A stretch of 64,000 nt of DNA from Serripes groenlandicus. Taxonomy: Eukaryota; Mollusca; Bivalvia; Cardiida; Cardiidae. Location of the stretch: positions 47,996,143 to 48,060,142 of the forward strand of contig JASEVX010000013.1 of the NCBI GenBank assembly GCA_031761405.1. The letters run 5' to 3'. Below the pieces are notes generated by a model. That model made no database searches. It was given only the letters and a program-made list of their open reading frames with translations, and was not told the DNA's origin. The translations under genes were made by a program, and so were the position numbers. Below, in pieces: positions 22,250 to 35,800 of the stretch; positions within the stretch are counted from its first letter, which is position 1, and the number at the start of each line of letters is the position of its first letter.

Positions 22250-22485
22250 TTTATTTATTGGGGTTTTACACCGCTTTCAACATTATTTCAGGTATATCAC
22301 GGCGACAGTGCACTTATTCATGATCCCTGCGTAAACAACTGGTCAGTACTAGGCTAGAGAATGTGCCTTGCCCATGGGCACTCCACCATGAACGTAGTGC
22401 CGCGACTGGGGATCCAACCCGGGACACCCGGTTTCGAAATCCACGACACTAACCACTCAACCACTGTTACGCGGATTCCCAAACC
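22250..22485 (-). mobile_element. tRNA-derived SINE, third family
   Basis: Reverse strand: GGTTGAGTGGTTAGTGTCGT, GGATTTCGAAACCGGGTGTC and CCGGGTTGGATCCCCAGTCG form a tRNA-like head with a TTTCGAA loop. The 3' part follows and ends GGTGTAAAACCCCAATAAA. The same head occurs alone at 35730-35815. Confidence 0.7.
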
Positions 22486-22805
22486 TGAACTAGACCCAAT
22501 CTGCAATCAGACAAGTGTCTCCTGCTTCCCAGCTACACACAGTCACTACTGTACAAGGAAAATGAGCGTCGTCTGCCAACAAGTTGTAAGTGAATATGTT
22601 ATTGTTAAAGACATATGATAGATAAGTGATCCCTTTTGCATCTGTTTCCTATCTGTAGACGCAGTTTGATCTCTTTGCAGCCAAAGCATCTAGAAAACAT
22701 AGTGGTAAAAAGTATTTACTCAGATGTTTTGAAAGTTATCTGCAACATACAGAGGTGTATTCAGCTCTTTTTCCCACAATTTCTCTCTTTTTATTAAAGC
22801 AAACC

Positions 22806-22945
22806 CTATGTAGTGGGTACTCATCTGACTGAGATTATTCGTATGAGTACCCACACTATAGGGTAATAGGGTAAAATAAGGATTTTAGAACATGCAAAAC
22901 GCCCCTTATAAATCTAGAGCTCTGAACATATTTGTTGTGTGTGGG
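22806..22945. repeat. Palindrome plus AAGGATTTTAGAACATGC repeat
   Basis: CCCTATGTAGTGGGTACTCA and ATGAGTACCCACACTATAGG form a hairpin. It is followed by AAATAAGGATTTTAGAACAT and a MITE-T-like GTGTGGGATAGAGTTAA end. Related pieces occur at 4310-4345, 45790-45835 and 59215-59310. Confidence 0.6.
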
Positions 22946-22978
22946 ATAGAGTTAAACTGAAAGCAAAAGTAGCTCTAC

Positions 22979-23062
22979 CTGTCCATCCGTGTTGACAGCA
23001 GTCTGTGTGTTGGCTGCCACCCATGCTTCAGCAAAAGTCTCCATAGCTGCGTGAAAATCCAT
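22979..23062 (-). CDS. Possible first coding exon of a divergent gene
   Basis: On the - strand an ATG in ACAAGATGG opens 28 codons beginning MDFHAAMETFAEAWVAAN and reaching CAG|GTAGAG, a plausible donor at 22978, phase 0. The peptide is low in rare residues, is not repeat sequence, and lies between repeat-rich stretches. I do not recognise the protein and found no convincing second exon to the left. It could be a chance open frame, but its placement about 720 bp head-to-head with the TM9SF1 start is typical of divergent gene pairs. Confidence 0.4.
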
Positions 23063-23784
23063 CTTGTCTGTCGGTTGTCAAATGCAGTCACTGGCATGTA
23101 GAATCTGCTCAGCTGTCAAAATTTTCTTTAGAAAAAGCAACGGATTATCACAATCAGCCTCCCAATTAATCTTGATAAAAGTTTATTTTCAGTTTTGTTT
23201 TCAAAACTTACGTCTCAATTCCAAGTTAGAATAGCGTGGGAACAGTTCTGCCTGATGCGGGTAGGTTGTTACCCCGCAGCATCAGTTGTTACATGGTACA
23301 ACACTCTTCGATTCATCTCTTGATAAATCCAATCATCTTGCTAAGAGGATTAAGGGGGCCTAATAACACATGTCCTGTAATCCTCCGCTTGCACTATATC
23401 ATTGCAGCAGCGGATTTTTTTGAATGAAAAATATATTTTAGAAAGGTGTCATTTGAAACAAACTGTACCAATAGTTTATTAGGCCTTTTTTCTGTGTTAC
23501 AGAAAAGGATCGTGCCTTCTGTTTATCGTGTTTGATAAAAATTGGCAAAAATATTTCAATTTAAGCGGAGAAATATATTGAAAGTAGAAACCGGAAATGG
23601 AAAGTACTCAGTGAATCATCTTCTCACAACTATTTTTCTTAGATAGAACATATCTTTCTGTTAAATTTCACATAAGTATACGAGAATTATTTTCAGACAA
23701 TCTTTTTAATTAAATTACAAGAAATAATGTAAAGCTTACGTGTATTGTTAAAAATACTTTGGTTTGGGAACTATCTAAACAAAA
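23063..23784. promoter_or_regulatory. TM9SF1 upstream region, possible bidirectional promoter
   Basis: Mostly unique sequence between the TM9SF1 ATG and the possible divergent exon. ACCGGAAAT at 23590-23598 matches the ETS/GABP core found in many housekeeping promoters. There is no clear TATA box at a sensible distance. An imperfect hairpin (CTGATGC...GCATCAG) lies near 23252-23285. Promoter activity is inferred from position only. Confidence 0.35.
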
Positions 23785-23862
23785 ATGGCTACCACCAGAG
23801 TTGTTGTTGCGTTGGCACTTTTGACGGCTGTTGTTTGCACAAAATACAAGGACAATGAGAAG
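23785..23862 (+). CDS. TM9SF1: TM9SF1 exon 1 (signal peptide)
   Basis: ATG sits in AACAAAAATGG, a good eukaryotic start context. It encodes 26 residues: [18 protein letters not shown] is a signal peptide and TKYKDNEK begins the mature protein. The donor is AAG|GTAAAG, phase 0. The match to the YK...VNKVGPY junction of the family supports joining directly to exon 2. Confidence 0.88.
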
Positions 23863-26800
23863 GTAAAGTGTCTCATTCAAACACATTTTGCATTAGATTT
23901 AGTATTCCCAATTAAAAAAATCATTATCCGCATGTGTCCCCTTCTATTCTTGCAGAAAATGTATGCCGTGTTTGAAAAAGTGGGTGGGGTACTTATATTT
24001 GTTTTCGATTTGACATTTGTCCAAGTAAATTAATCTTGTTGACACACCTGTGGTCATTCTGCTTCTATGGGAATGCAATCTGTTTTATATATGAGTTGGT
24101 TCTTACTTTCCTCTTATCTTCTAGGAGAATTGTGACAGCTGGTTATCTCGTTATTTCCTGTTCCAAACTTGCTGTCACAGGCAGAGAACCTCCCAATGTT
24201 GAATGTATTGGAATATCCCAGACCTTATTTTTGCTCTCATTAGATTTGAACATGGGAATTTAAGATGAAGGCCGTTTCTGTCTCTCAACATTTCTGCAAT
24301 AATTTTGTCTCCTGAACGCATAACAATAAATCTGTTAACCAATTTCAACATACACATAAATCTGCATCCGATGAAAATGCCTAGAATTAAGCTAAGTATC
24401 AGGAAGTTCTCTGCAAATCAGTCTATGATTATTGAATAGAGCTGGAAACATGGCACAAGAGGGGACTTGCCCATATTTTCAAATCTGCTGCAATTGGGAA
24501 AGACTCAAAGGGCTACAGTGACTAAGCCTGTCTGATCATGAGCATATAGCAGGGACTTGAATTAAAAAAGTCTTGCTTACTATGCATACGGTTTAAATAT
24601 TGTACACTCTTAAAAATGCATATTTAGTTCAGTTGGTTGAATACTCACCGAAACTGCCTTGATGGTGTAGTGGTAAAGTGTCCACCTCAGGTGCGGCAGG
24701 TAGCTGGTTTGAGCTTCAATCCCCTGTCAGTTGGTTTGTTTTTATTTACCCTTCCCATGTGGAATTAACTATTTGGCAAGCAGACCAAGTTAGATACAGT
24801 GGAGTCTGGGTGCGATACCCCAGCTCTTTCCGAAAAGACCCCACAGTTCTTCTAGGTGCCTGGTGTATAGCACCGAAGCACCAGTCAGATCATACCTAAT
24901 GGTAGCAATGGATGCCCTCCTTGGCGGTCTGGGTTGCGGGGTTATCATTGCAACTGACTGGATAAATGGACCAGAAATACTCGTATCTTAGTTACCAAGG
25001 AAATGCCATTCATATAAATTATTGAAAGTGACGTAAACACAATACAATTAACTAAGATCAGGACTTTCTGCATGATTTTCTCTCAGAATGGCATTTGTTG
25101 TCCACTGACAAGGGAAATGACAGCACTGTATGAGCAGTCAAATGACACTTGCAATAAATATTTTATTGTTCTTGGAATTTTTAGGATGATTATCCATTTT
25201 AGCATGCCTGGGTGAACATCATGATTTTGAACTTTCACAATTGGACACATTATGTGGCCTGGTTAATTCAATTAGTAGAATAATCTCAAAAAGGCAGAGG
25301 TGCCGAGTTCGAGCCCTGCATTGGCTAGATTTATTTCTCTCCTTGGTACCGTAGCTGATGGAGTTAAAAGTACGTTGCTTTAAAGAGGAATGGTTTGAAA
25401 TATGCTTTTGGTTACATTTTAAAATGTTGTGTGAAGTCCTTTACTATCAGTGATGTTCATAATCTTCTTTTTATCATCCTGATTGTCACTTTTGTCTGCC
25501 ACCAAAATATGTGACAATGTTTAGTGTAGAATTTTGCATTCTTTTATTTTTTTAATATATATCTTGCATTCAACTGATTAATTAAATTGTTTGCTACTGT
25601 TTTTGTGAAATAAGCCCTTGCTTTCAAAAATTAAGCTTTTACGGCGATGAACTTGACTATTTTTGATTACTTACTTCTTAATAAATCTACTCTATGGATG
25701 TATTGTATATAAACTATTTCGACTTTTCATGGTTCATCCCTGTTGAAGTTAAATAAATATGTTTTCTGTTGGTTGCCTAGTCATTGACTCATTTAGGTAT
25801 TACGGGTAACGAGAAGGCGGATGAAAATGTCTGCATTATCTCTACCAATTTCAGATTTTAAGGTTTCACATTCTGATTTTAATCCTACTATTTTTAAATA
25901 TATCCAATCTTCTTGGCAAACCATATGGGCTGCTGATGTTTTTTAACAAGCTTCATTCTGCCAAACCAATCCTTGGCAAGTGGAACCCTGTTTACAGGTC
26001 CATTCGTCGAGAAGAGGTTATTATATAGCGTGTTGCCGAATTGGGCGCTCTAGACTTACACATTCTTGGCTCTTTACAAAGGATGATGCTAGCTATAATA
26101 CTATTCAGCACATTTTTATTGATTGCACTGACTTTGCACCAATTCGTGCTAATTATTTCAGTGTTGATAGTCTTAAAACACTTTTCGACACTGTCCCAAT
26201 ACATGCTATAATTTCTTTCTTAAAGGAGATTGCACCATACTATAAGCTGTGATATTCTTTATCTGTCTACATATATATATACTCTTATTTATATAACATA
26301 CATTTCATTCCCATTTCATAGATTTTGGTCATAAAACATTATACATTCATTCAGTGTTCATTTTTCGTACACGAAATTAGGTATATATCGTCTCCTGTTG
26401 TTGGGAGGTCCATTTATGGATAGGGGCGAAATTTCTTGTATGACCATCTCATATACATATATTCACCCCTATTTATATTACGTCATACTTCTCCATTACC
26501 TAGAACTTGTTTCTACTTCCATCATTTCCCATTACATAGTTCTATCAAACATATTAAATTTTAAATAATACTATACATGTACTACTTAATTTTAATGCAC
26601 GCTAAATGACCTTAGCTGTCGATGCGCCATAAAACACTATACATTCATTCATTCATTCAGAATAAGTTTCTACTGGTAATCTATACAGTATACTACCTAC
26701 TGGTTAGGACATGACATGTTATATAATCAATAAGTAGAGCTGAATTATGCACACATTGAATTGTCATAAATACCAACGATAATTATACCCCCCAGATAGT

Positions 26801-29800
26801 ATATGGGGGCTATAATAGGAGTCACGCTTGTCGGTTTGTTGGTCGGTCCGTTGGTCTGTGGACATTTCTTGTGAACACTATTTCTCAGCAACCCTTGGTC
26901 AGAATTCAATATAACTTCACAAGAATGATTGATACCAAGCCAAGTTGTGAATATTGTCGGCGTGTTGCACTGGAATTATTTTTAAATGAGTTATGGCCCC
27001 TTGAATTTCTCATACATATCGAGGGCTTGGCGTGAAACGGTTGTAAGTAAAATTGGTAATTTTTTACCACGTTTAATCACTTCCCCATAAAGTCTTTATA
27101 AGGGTTAAATCATTTTTCTGAGTTCTGAGCAATGGCACCTAAATTTGCATTGTTTACAAAAGGGTCAAAATTGCCCCTAAACCAGGGTTTTCAAAATGGG
27201 TTTTTAGTTACAACCGTTTCACACCAAGCCCTCGATATATGTATATTGTCAGGCACAAGCTGGGGGTATTAATCACCTTCAGTGATATTTCTAATTTTTA
27301 GCTCACCTATGCACGAAGTGCAAGGTGAGCTTTTGTGATCACTGAATGTCCGGCGTCCGTCGTCGTCTGTCCGTCCGTCTGTTAACAATTTCCTACAAAT
27401 GACTTCTTCTACTAAACCAATGAACAGATTTCAAAATAACTTCACAGGAATGGTCCTTAGGTGGTCCCCTTTCAAAGTTGTTCAAAGAATTTAATTCCAA
27501 GTAGAACTTTGACTGTTGCGGCATCAGAAAAGGGGAAAATTGCCAAATCTTAAAAAATCTTCTTGTTCATAAGTGTTGGCCCGATTTAAAAATTATTTTG
27601 CACAAATGTTCCTTGGGGCACCCCCTACCAAGCTTGTTCAAATATTTCCGATCCGTTGAAAAACATGGACGCAAGGGGGTGGGGCTTGTTTTCCTTATAT
27701 GTGCATTGTTAAAACTTTAAAAATCTTCTTGTCCAAAAGTACTGGCCAAATTTCAAAATAGCTTCACAGAAATGGTCCTAAGGTGGTCCCCTTTCAATGT
27801 TGTTCAAAGAATTTAATTCCAAGTAGAACTTTAATTGCTGCGGCATTAGAAAAGGGGACAATTGCCAAATCTTAAAAAAAATTCTTGTCCAAAAGTGCTG
27901 GCTCAATTTGAAAATTATAAAATCTACAACATAACATGCTTCATATTATGAATCCTATAGATCAGGTGAGCGATCCAGGGACATCATGGCCCTCTTGTTT
28001 TACATTTCAGGTGGCTATGTTTGTGAATAAAGTAGGTCCATACTTTAACCCACATGAGACATACCATTACTATCAGCTGCCTGTGTGTAGGCCTGAAAAG
28101 GTAGGATTTATTATATTTCTGACGCCTCTGCAGCAGACGTGCAATTTCTCCTTTTGCCACAATGTTTTCCACTTTTTGTCATAGGTTATCCATTCAACTA
28201 TGGAGATTTTCTATGTTTTGACAAAATAAGTTTAAAGTCGTCTGCTGCAGAATTGTCGTATGAGGGAAAGGGTTAAAGGGAAATTACCAGTTTGCTCTTA
28301 CTTAGACCATAGTTAACCCCTTTCTTTCATAAAACAAATCTGCAGCAGACAATTTGTGAGTAAAAAACACAGAAACTCAAAAACATTGTCGTGACAGCAG
28401 AAATTGCCACAAAGTTGTTTTGTTTTTCAATGCTGGCTGCAGAGGCATCATAGAATGTATGTATGTGGATAAGGGTTTAACCGGTTAAATAAAACACTGG
28501 ATAGTCTGGTGTTCTACTGTTAATTTAAAGATCAACATTCGTGACTCCCGATTTCATACGTATCTTAAGAATATTCTAAAAAGCATATTATAACCACTTT
28601 TAGGCTCTTTTCTAGGTATCAAACAGGTCAGATATTCTGACCCATTCCAAATGGCAAAGGTCTAATAAATCATGTAGAATTCCCAATTTTGTCATGTAAA
28701 TTATCCTGGTTTTTTTATCCAAATAAAAATAATAGCAATTATTTTTCTCAAATAAAGGATCAAATTCTTGTTCCCAAACTGTCTACAAAAAGGCCTTACT
28801 TTACATGATGCATGTTTCAACTCATGGCATAAGTTGAAAAGTAATTAATCTTAACCCTTTCCCTCATACAACAATTCTGTCGCAGATGACTTTGAACATA
28901 TTTTGTCAAAAAATAGAACATCTCTATACTTGAATGGATAACCTATGACTAAAAGTGGAAAACATTGTGGCTAAAGGAGAAATTGCTTGTTTTGAGCAAT
29001 TTCTTTTTTTGTCACTATATTTTCAAAAAGCCATCTGCTGCAGAGGTGTCTAAATGAGGGAAAGGTTAAAACCCTTTCCGTTGTACAACAAGAAAATTTC
29101 TGTAAATCAAACTTTGGTGAAATTCTTTATTATGACCCTATTTCTACTTTTGTCACAGTGTTTTCAAAAGACATCTGCTGTATTTGCAACAAAGATTGCC
29201 TGCAAGATAAACCCTTTCCCACATTCAGCCCATTTGCATTGGACAACTTTAAAAAATCCAGACAAAAATACCTGCAACCTATAAATATTATTATTGAATA
29301 GAATTGAATCTATTGTGACAACATCAGACAGATTTGAAGTGATAAAAAATTACAAATATTATGGCAAAGGAGGCATGTCAAATTTCCCATAACTCTTTCA
29401 GAGAAATTGCTAATCATTGACAGGATAAAAATCGTAATATGAGGCTCAGACTGAATTATACAGTGATAGTTTTTTGGGGGTAATGTTCAATGTCTATATG
29501 GGTTTAGATTGCTCTGGGAACACCATCACATTTTAAGCTCTGATACATGCAAAAAGATACAACCCGTTCTTTGGGAACAGTGTAGACTGAGACCAACAGT
29601 TACTGGTCTGCACATTTTCACATAAATTTATTACAAGTTTACAAAACAAATAAAGGCTTTTTAGATCCCCTGGACTGAATGCTGAAGATGTTCTATTGCG
29701 ATCACTCTCTGACTGTCGTCTGTGGTTTACTATGAACCTTAAACAAAATCTCTTAACCATTTCCCTCATACGACAATTCTGCAGCAGACGACTTTGAACG

Positions 29801-32800
29801 TATTTTGTCAAAAAATAGAAAATCTCTAGAACTGAGTGGATAACCTATGACTAAAAGTGGAAAACATTGTTGCAAAAGGTGAAATTGCTTGTTTCGCTGC
29901 TGAGGTGTTAGAAAGCGTCTATTTTCCATTCCACTTTTTGTCATAGGTTATCCATTCAATTATGGAGATTTTCTATGTTTTGACAAAATGCGTTCAAAGT
30001 CGTCTGCTGCAGAATTGTCGTATGAGGGAAAGGGTTAAAAACTGTTGAAAGAATAAAATTTTATGTAGAACTTTAGTAGCTCAAATTGAGAAAGGGGGGA
30101 AGTTGACAAATCCTTAAATTTTTACTTCTCTGTATCTGCTAATTTGGTTCCAAGATAAACTGGCAGGAATGTTCCTTTAACCCTTTTCCTCATACGACAA
30201 TTCTGCAGCAGACGACTTTGAACGAATGATGTCAAAACATAGAAAATTTCTATAATGGAATGGATAACCTATGACAAAAAGTGGAAAACATTGTGGTTAA
30301 AGGAGAAATTGCATGTTTTGTGCAATTTCTTCTTTTGTCACTATGTTTTCAAAAAGAAAGGGTTAACCCTTTTCCTCATTTCCCTCATACAGACGCTTTC
30401 CGACGCCTCTGCAGCTGACAACTTTTGAAGACTTTGTGACAAAGGAAGAAATTGCTCAAAACAAGCAATTTCTCCTCTTGACACGAATTTCAACTCTTCA
30501 ATAAGTATGATTTCATTTAGGGAGATTTTCCATATTATTGTTGAGATGTTTTCAAAGTGATGTCTGCTGCAGAATTGCTGTATGTGGGTAACAGTTAAGG
30601 TGACCATATTAAAAATGGTTCAAGCCATATTGATTTGTTGAAACACATGGTCGTCAGGATACATCAGAAAAGGGGTAAAATGACAAAATTAAAAATGCAC
30701 TCCTTATAAATTGTGTGTAAGATTTCAAGTTAATTATATGATAGAAATGTCTTTTAAATTAAGATGACCTTCTTCATAATTTTTTCAAGCCATAATTGAT
30801 AAGTTCAAATGAAATTTAGTGAATAAAATTTGATTGAATGTCTTTTGTGTGTAGGTAGACCTACATAATGGGAAAAGGTTCATTGTAAAAAGGTTTTTGT
30901 AACAGATGTTAGCCTTTTCCAAAATGCAAATGTAATTTAACACATGTGCAACAGATGTATTTTGAAAAAGACTACTGTAGAAGATATTGCATGATGAGCA
31001 ATTTCATGTTGAGACAATGTTTTCAATGCTATTCAATGTTTATATCATTTTATACTAAATTATTATAAGTTATTGGCAACCGAAAGAAAAAAATAGTGAA
31101 AACTTCTCCTCAAAAACTAGTCTGTGCCGTACGCGGTACACTTGTTTTTTTTTTGTCATAGTGGAATATATCTCATCGAGAAGTGATATAATTGAATATT
31201 TTCACAAGCACGTAGTGTGAGTGAAAATGTTAAAATTGTATTACTTCGAGTTACAATATATTCCATATCCACCCAAAACAAACAAATTTTCTTTTTATTT
31301 TATGATAATTGATGATGATATAATGGAACTATTTGGTGACTTCGTACCTGTTCGCATGCAGACGAATCTGTGTGAATGTATTTGTTTACTACACAATGTC
31401 AGACAATGACAATAAGTCTGATTTGTTAAATTTACTGAATACGAAATTATACATGGGTATAGATAAGATAAGGTTTTTATTACATGACAATGCTTGTATC
31501 CCATCTAATAATATACCCATTGCATATTTCTTTATATATATATAACGTGTGTAGTATAACATGAGCAGAAACTAGGAAAATGATGTCATACCTATATCAC
31601 TTACAGTGTGGGTGATATGGATTATATCTCACTGATAGAACTCAGTATCTCATCATTTAGCATTAAATAAATATAATAATATGGCTATTTATATTTACAG
31701 ATCGAGCACAAAAGTTTAACCTTGGGAGAGGTGCTGGATGGGGACCGCATGGCTTTGTCCATGTACGAAATTAATTTTAAACGTAAGTGACAAGGGGGGG
31801 GAGTGCTTAAGGCTTGTTTACTTTTAATTCTGTGTTATATAATTATTATATAATAAAAACACTGTAAATGTATTCTTAATCAAAATTACTGGCCCGATTT
31901 GAAAATAATTTGGCACAGATGTTCCTTTGGTTATCAGCTGTCGATGCGCCATAAAACAATATACATTCATTCCTTTGGTTATCCATTACTAAGATTGTTC
32001 AAATGATTCTAATATGTTCAAAAACATGGCTGCCATGAGTTGGGCCTTGTATGTACATGTATATATGTAGTAAAAACAATTATAAATCTTCTTGCCCATA
32101 AGTATTGGCCGGATCTGAAATGAAAAAAAATGTACAGATTGTTCGTCGAATTTAGCTCACCTGAGCACAATATGCTTTGGAGCTATTATGATCACTGAGT
32201 CCCTGTCTGGCGTTGTCTATGCGTTTTGTCAACATTTTCCTACAATCATCTTCTCCTTTACTCTTTCCCTCATATAGACGCTTTCTGACGCCTCTGCAGC
32301 AGACGGCTATTTGAAAACATAGTGACAAAAGAAGAAATTGCACAAAATGTGCAATTTCTCCTTTTGCCACAATGTTTTCCACTTTTAGTCATGAATAGGT
32401 TATCCATTAAATGTATAGAGATTTTCTACTTTTTTACAAAATATGTTCTAAGTCGTCTGCTGTAGAATTGTCGTATGAGGGAAAGGGTTAAGAGCAATTT
32501 GGACGGATTTCAAAATAATTTCGCAGGAATGTTCTAAGATAGTTGTTCAGCAGCAATAGCTTAAATTATTATGGGGGTATCACTCAGTCCAGAGAGGTTG
32601 TGAGTTTGATTCCCAGGTATCTTTCCAATGATAGCCAAAAGTAATTTTGACTTGTATAATTCATATTCCACTAATGGGTTAAAAAGTCTGTGAATTGGCT
32701 GCTGTGATATAATCGTTTGCTCTTAATGATCAAATTCTCCTTTTGCCACAATGTTTTCAACACTATTGAACAGTTACACTTTCATTTATAAATATTTTCT

Positions 32801-35800
32801 ATATAATTGACAAGATCATAACAAAGTTGTCTGTTGCAGATTTGTCATACATGTGTGGGAAACTGAAATACCGGTTAAATTTTAAAATGCTGTTTAAACT
32901 CTAATCAGTCAAAAATCTCTAACTGATTTACATTTTGACTCACTTGAAGGATGGCTTATCATGAGAATTATATTTCCTGGGAAGTGAAAAAATGTTATAT
33001 CAGTAATTTTTCCCTGTACCACAGTGACTAACAAGAGGGATCGAAAGACCACAATTAGGGAAATAGTAAAATTGCTCGTCTTGAGCAATTTCTCTTTTCC
33101 TCAACAAATTTTTAAAAAACATACAAAAACCACATTTGCAGCAATTTCTTCTATCACCAAATGATTTCTTTTTTTTAAGCTCACAAACTTGTGTGGGAGG
33201 AGCTATTGTGATCACTCAGTGTCTTGTCCGCCTGTCTGTTCACATTTACCTTCGAACAACTTCTTATCTTAATTAACCCTTTCCCTCATATAAATGCTTT
33301 TGAACGCCTCTGCAGCAGATGGCCTTTTGAAAACATAGTGACAAAAGGAGAAATTGCACGAAATGTGCAATTTCTCCTTTTGCCACAATGTTTTCCACTT
33401 TTCGTCATAGGTTATCCATTCAATTATGGAGATTTTCTATGTTTTGAAAAAATACGTTCAAAGTCGTCTGCTGCAGAATTGTCGTATGAGGGAAAGGGTT
33501 AAAGTTAAACTCCTTGCCAAATTTAAAAAAAAAATGCACAAATGTTCTTTTAGTAGCTGGCCCTCTTCAAAATTGTGCCAAAGCTAAAAATAATCAAATC
33601 TTATAAACAAAATCGCCTCTTAAAGTTAAACTCCTTGCAAAATTTAAAAAAAAAATCAAAAAAATCACACAAAATTTATGTTCTTTATAGTAGCTTGGCC
33701 CTCTTCAAAAATTGTGCCAAAGCTAAAATTAATCAAAATCTTATAAACGAAATCGCCTCTTAAACCTTTCCCACATACAACAATTCTGCAGCAGACAACT
33801 TTGAACATATTTTGTCAAAAAATGGAAAATCTCTATAATTGAATGGATAACCTATGACTATAAAAGTGGAAAACATTGTGGCAAAAGGAGAAATTGCTTG
33901 TTTTCAGCAATTTCTTCTTTTGCCACAATGTTTTCAAAAGTCGTCTACTTCAAAGGCGTCAGAATGCATCTGCATGTGGGAAAGGGTTAAACCAGGGTTG
34001 AAATAATATCAATAAAATATATATTATTGTTTTTTATTCAGAATCTTAACCCATTCCCATATACAGCAAGTATAGAGCAGACTCCTTTGAAAACATCGTC
34101 AAGAATATGTAAAATCTGTACAATTTACAAATTATGAGCTAAAAGATCAAATATTTCCCTTTATTTGTCATATTTGTCAAAATGTGCCTGTTTATATGCG
34201 AAACAGTTAAAATCAAGGTAATTATTTTTAAATATCTAAAATGTAAACAGTTTAACATAATAAGCAATTTCTCCTCAAGATTGTATCAATGTTTTAAAAC
34301 CTCGTCTGATGTAGATGTGTTTTAATATTATACCTGTATAGGGGAATGAGTTAATTCTTTCCCACATGTATACAACAATTCAATAGCAGACGACTTTTAA
34401 AACATCAAGACCAAAAGTTTGTTAACTCCATAAAATGATGGTATACTTACTGAATGTAGTTAAAAAACATTGTGAGCAATTTCTTATTTTGCCAGAAATC
34501 ATTTCGAAAGTTGTCTTAGTGTGTAAAAAGGCATCTGAATGTGTGAAGAGTTAACCCTTTCCCACATACGGTAAGCCTGAAGCAGAAAGCTTTGAAAGCA
34601 TACTGACAAAAATCTAATAAATGAGGGTTCATCTATTAAATACAGTTGTAAACATAGTGGCAAAAGGAGAAATTGCTTGTTTTGAGCAATTTTTCCTTTT
34701 GTCATAGTGTTTTCAAAAGTCGTCTGCAGCAGAGGCGTCATATTTGCAGGTTTCGTTGTATGAGGGAAAGGGTTAAGAATTGAGTAGAGACGAGGATAAA
34801 ACTTGTCCCTGTTTAGACCCTGTTGGAGAACTTATTAATTCCACATCACTTTAGCACTGAGAGATGCTGGGCTCGTTTTAATGACTGATTAGGAGGAGAG
34901 GCTTAGCCCCGATTTTCCGACATAAGCGTCTTTGTTTTTATATTCCAACGAGAAGAAGAGAGATCGACTTAATACGCTGATTAATCCTCTTGGAGAGAAC
35001 GCAACACCGTCTTCTAGGTTATAGACCTAGTGAAATCTGCAATGGATGGGTTTTGCATTTAACCCTTTCCCCTCATACAGATGAGCATTTTCTCCTTTTG
35101 CCTCAAAGTTTTCCACTTTTAGTCATTGGTTATCTATTTAATTAGAGATTTTTCCTTTTTTTAACCCTTTCCCTCATACGACAATACTGCAGCAAACGAC
35201 TGTGAACATATTTTATCAAAAAGTGGAATATCTCTATTATTGAATGAATAACCTATGACTTCAAGTGGAAAACATTGTGGCAGAAGGAGAAATTGCTCGT
35301 TTTAAGCAATTTCTTCTCTTGACACTATGTTTTCAAAACGTCGTCTGCTGCACTGCAGAGGTGTCAGAAAGTGTCTATATGAGGGAAAGGGTTACCTTTT
35401 CCCCTCATACAGATGCTTTCTGACGCCTCTGAAGCAGACGACTTTTGTAAACATTTTCGCAATAGAAGAAATTGCTCATGATGAGCAATTTCTCCTTTTG
35501 CCTCAAAGTTTTCCACTTTTAGTCATTGGTTATCTATTTGATTAGAGATTTCTTTTCTTTTTTTTGACAAAATGTCGAAAGTCGTCTGCTGCAGATTTCT
35601 TGTACGTGGGAAAGGGTTAACAGGAAATTGAACATTTTGACGCTTCTGTAGCAGTCAGCTTTTGAATACATTGTGGCAATGAGAAGCAATTTCTCTGATT
35701 TCATTTGAATCTGATAGTTCTGAGAGGAATCCACTGTGGTCGAACGGTTAGCGTCGGGGATTTCGAAACCGAGTGTCCCGGGTTCGATCCCCAGTCGCGG

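Noticed and set aside
33224..33502. 92-codon open frame through a MITE-T copy (also seen at 39071-39349 and others)
   Set aside because: The same frame recurs in copies of the hairpin element on either strand. It ends at the element terminus and shows no domain.
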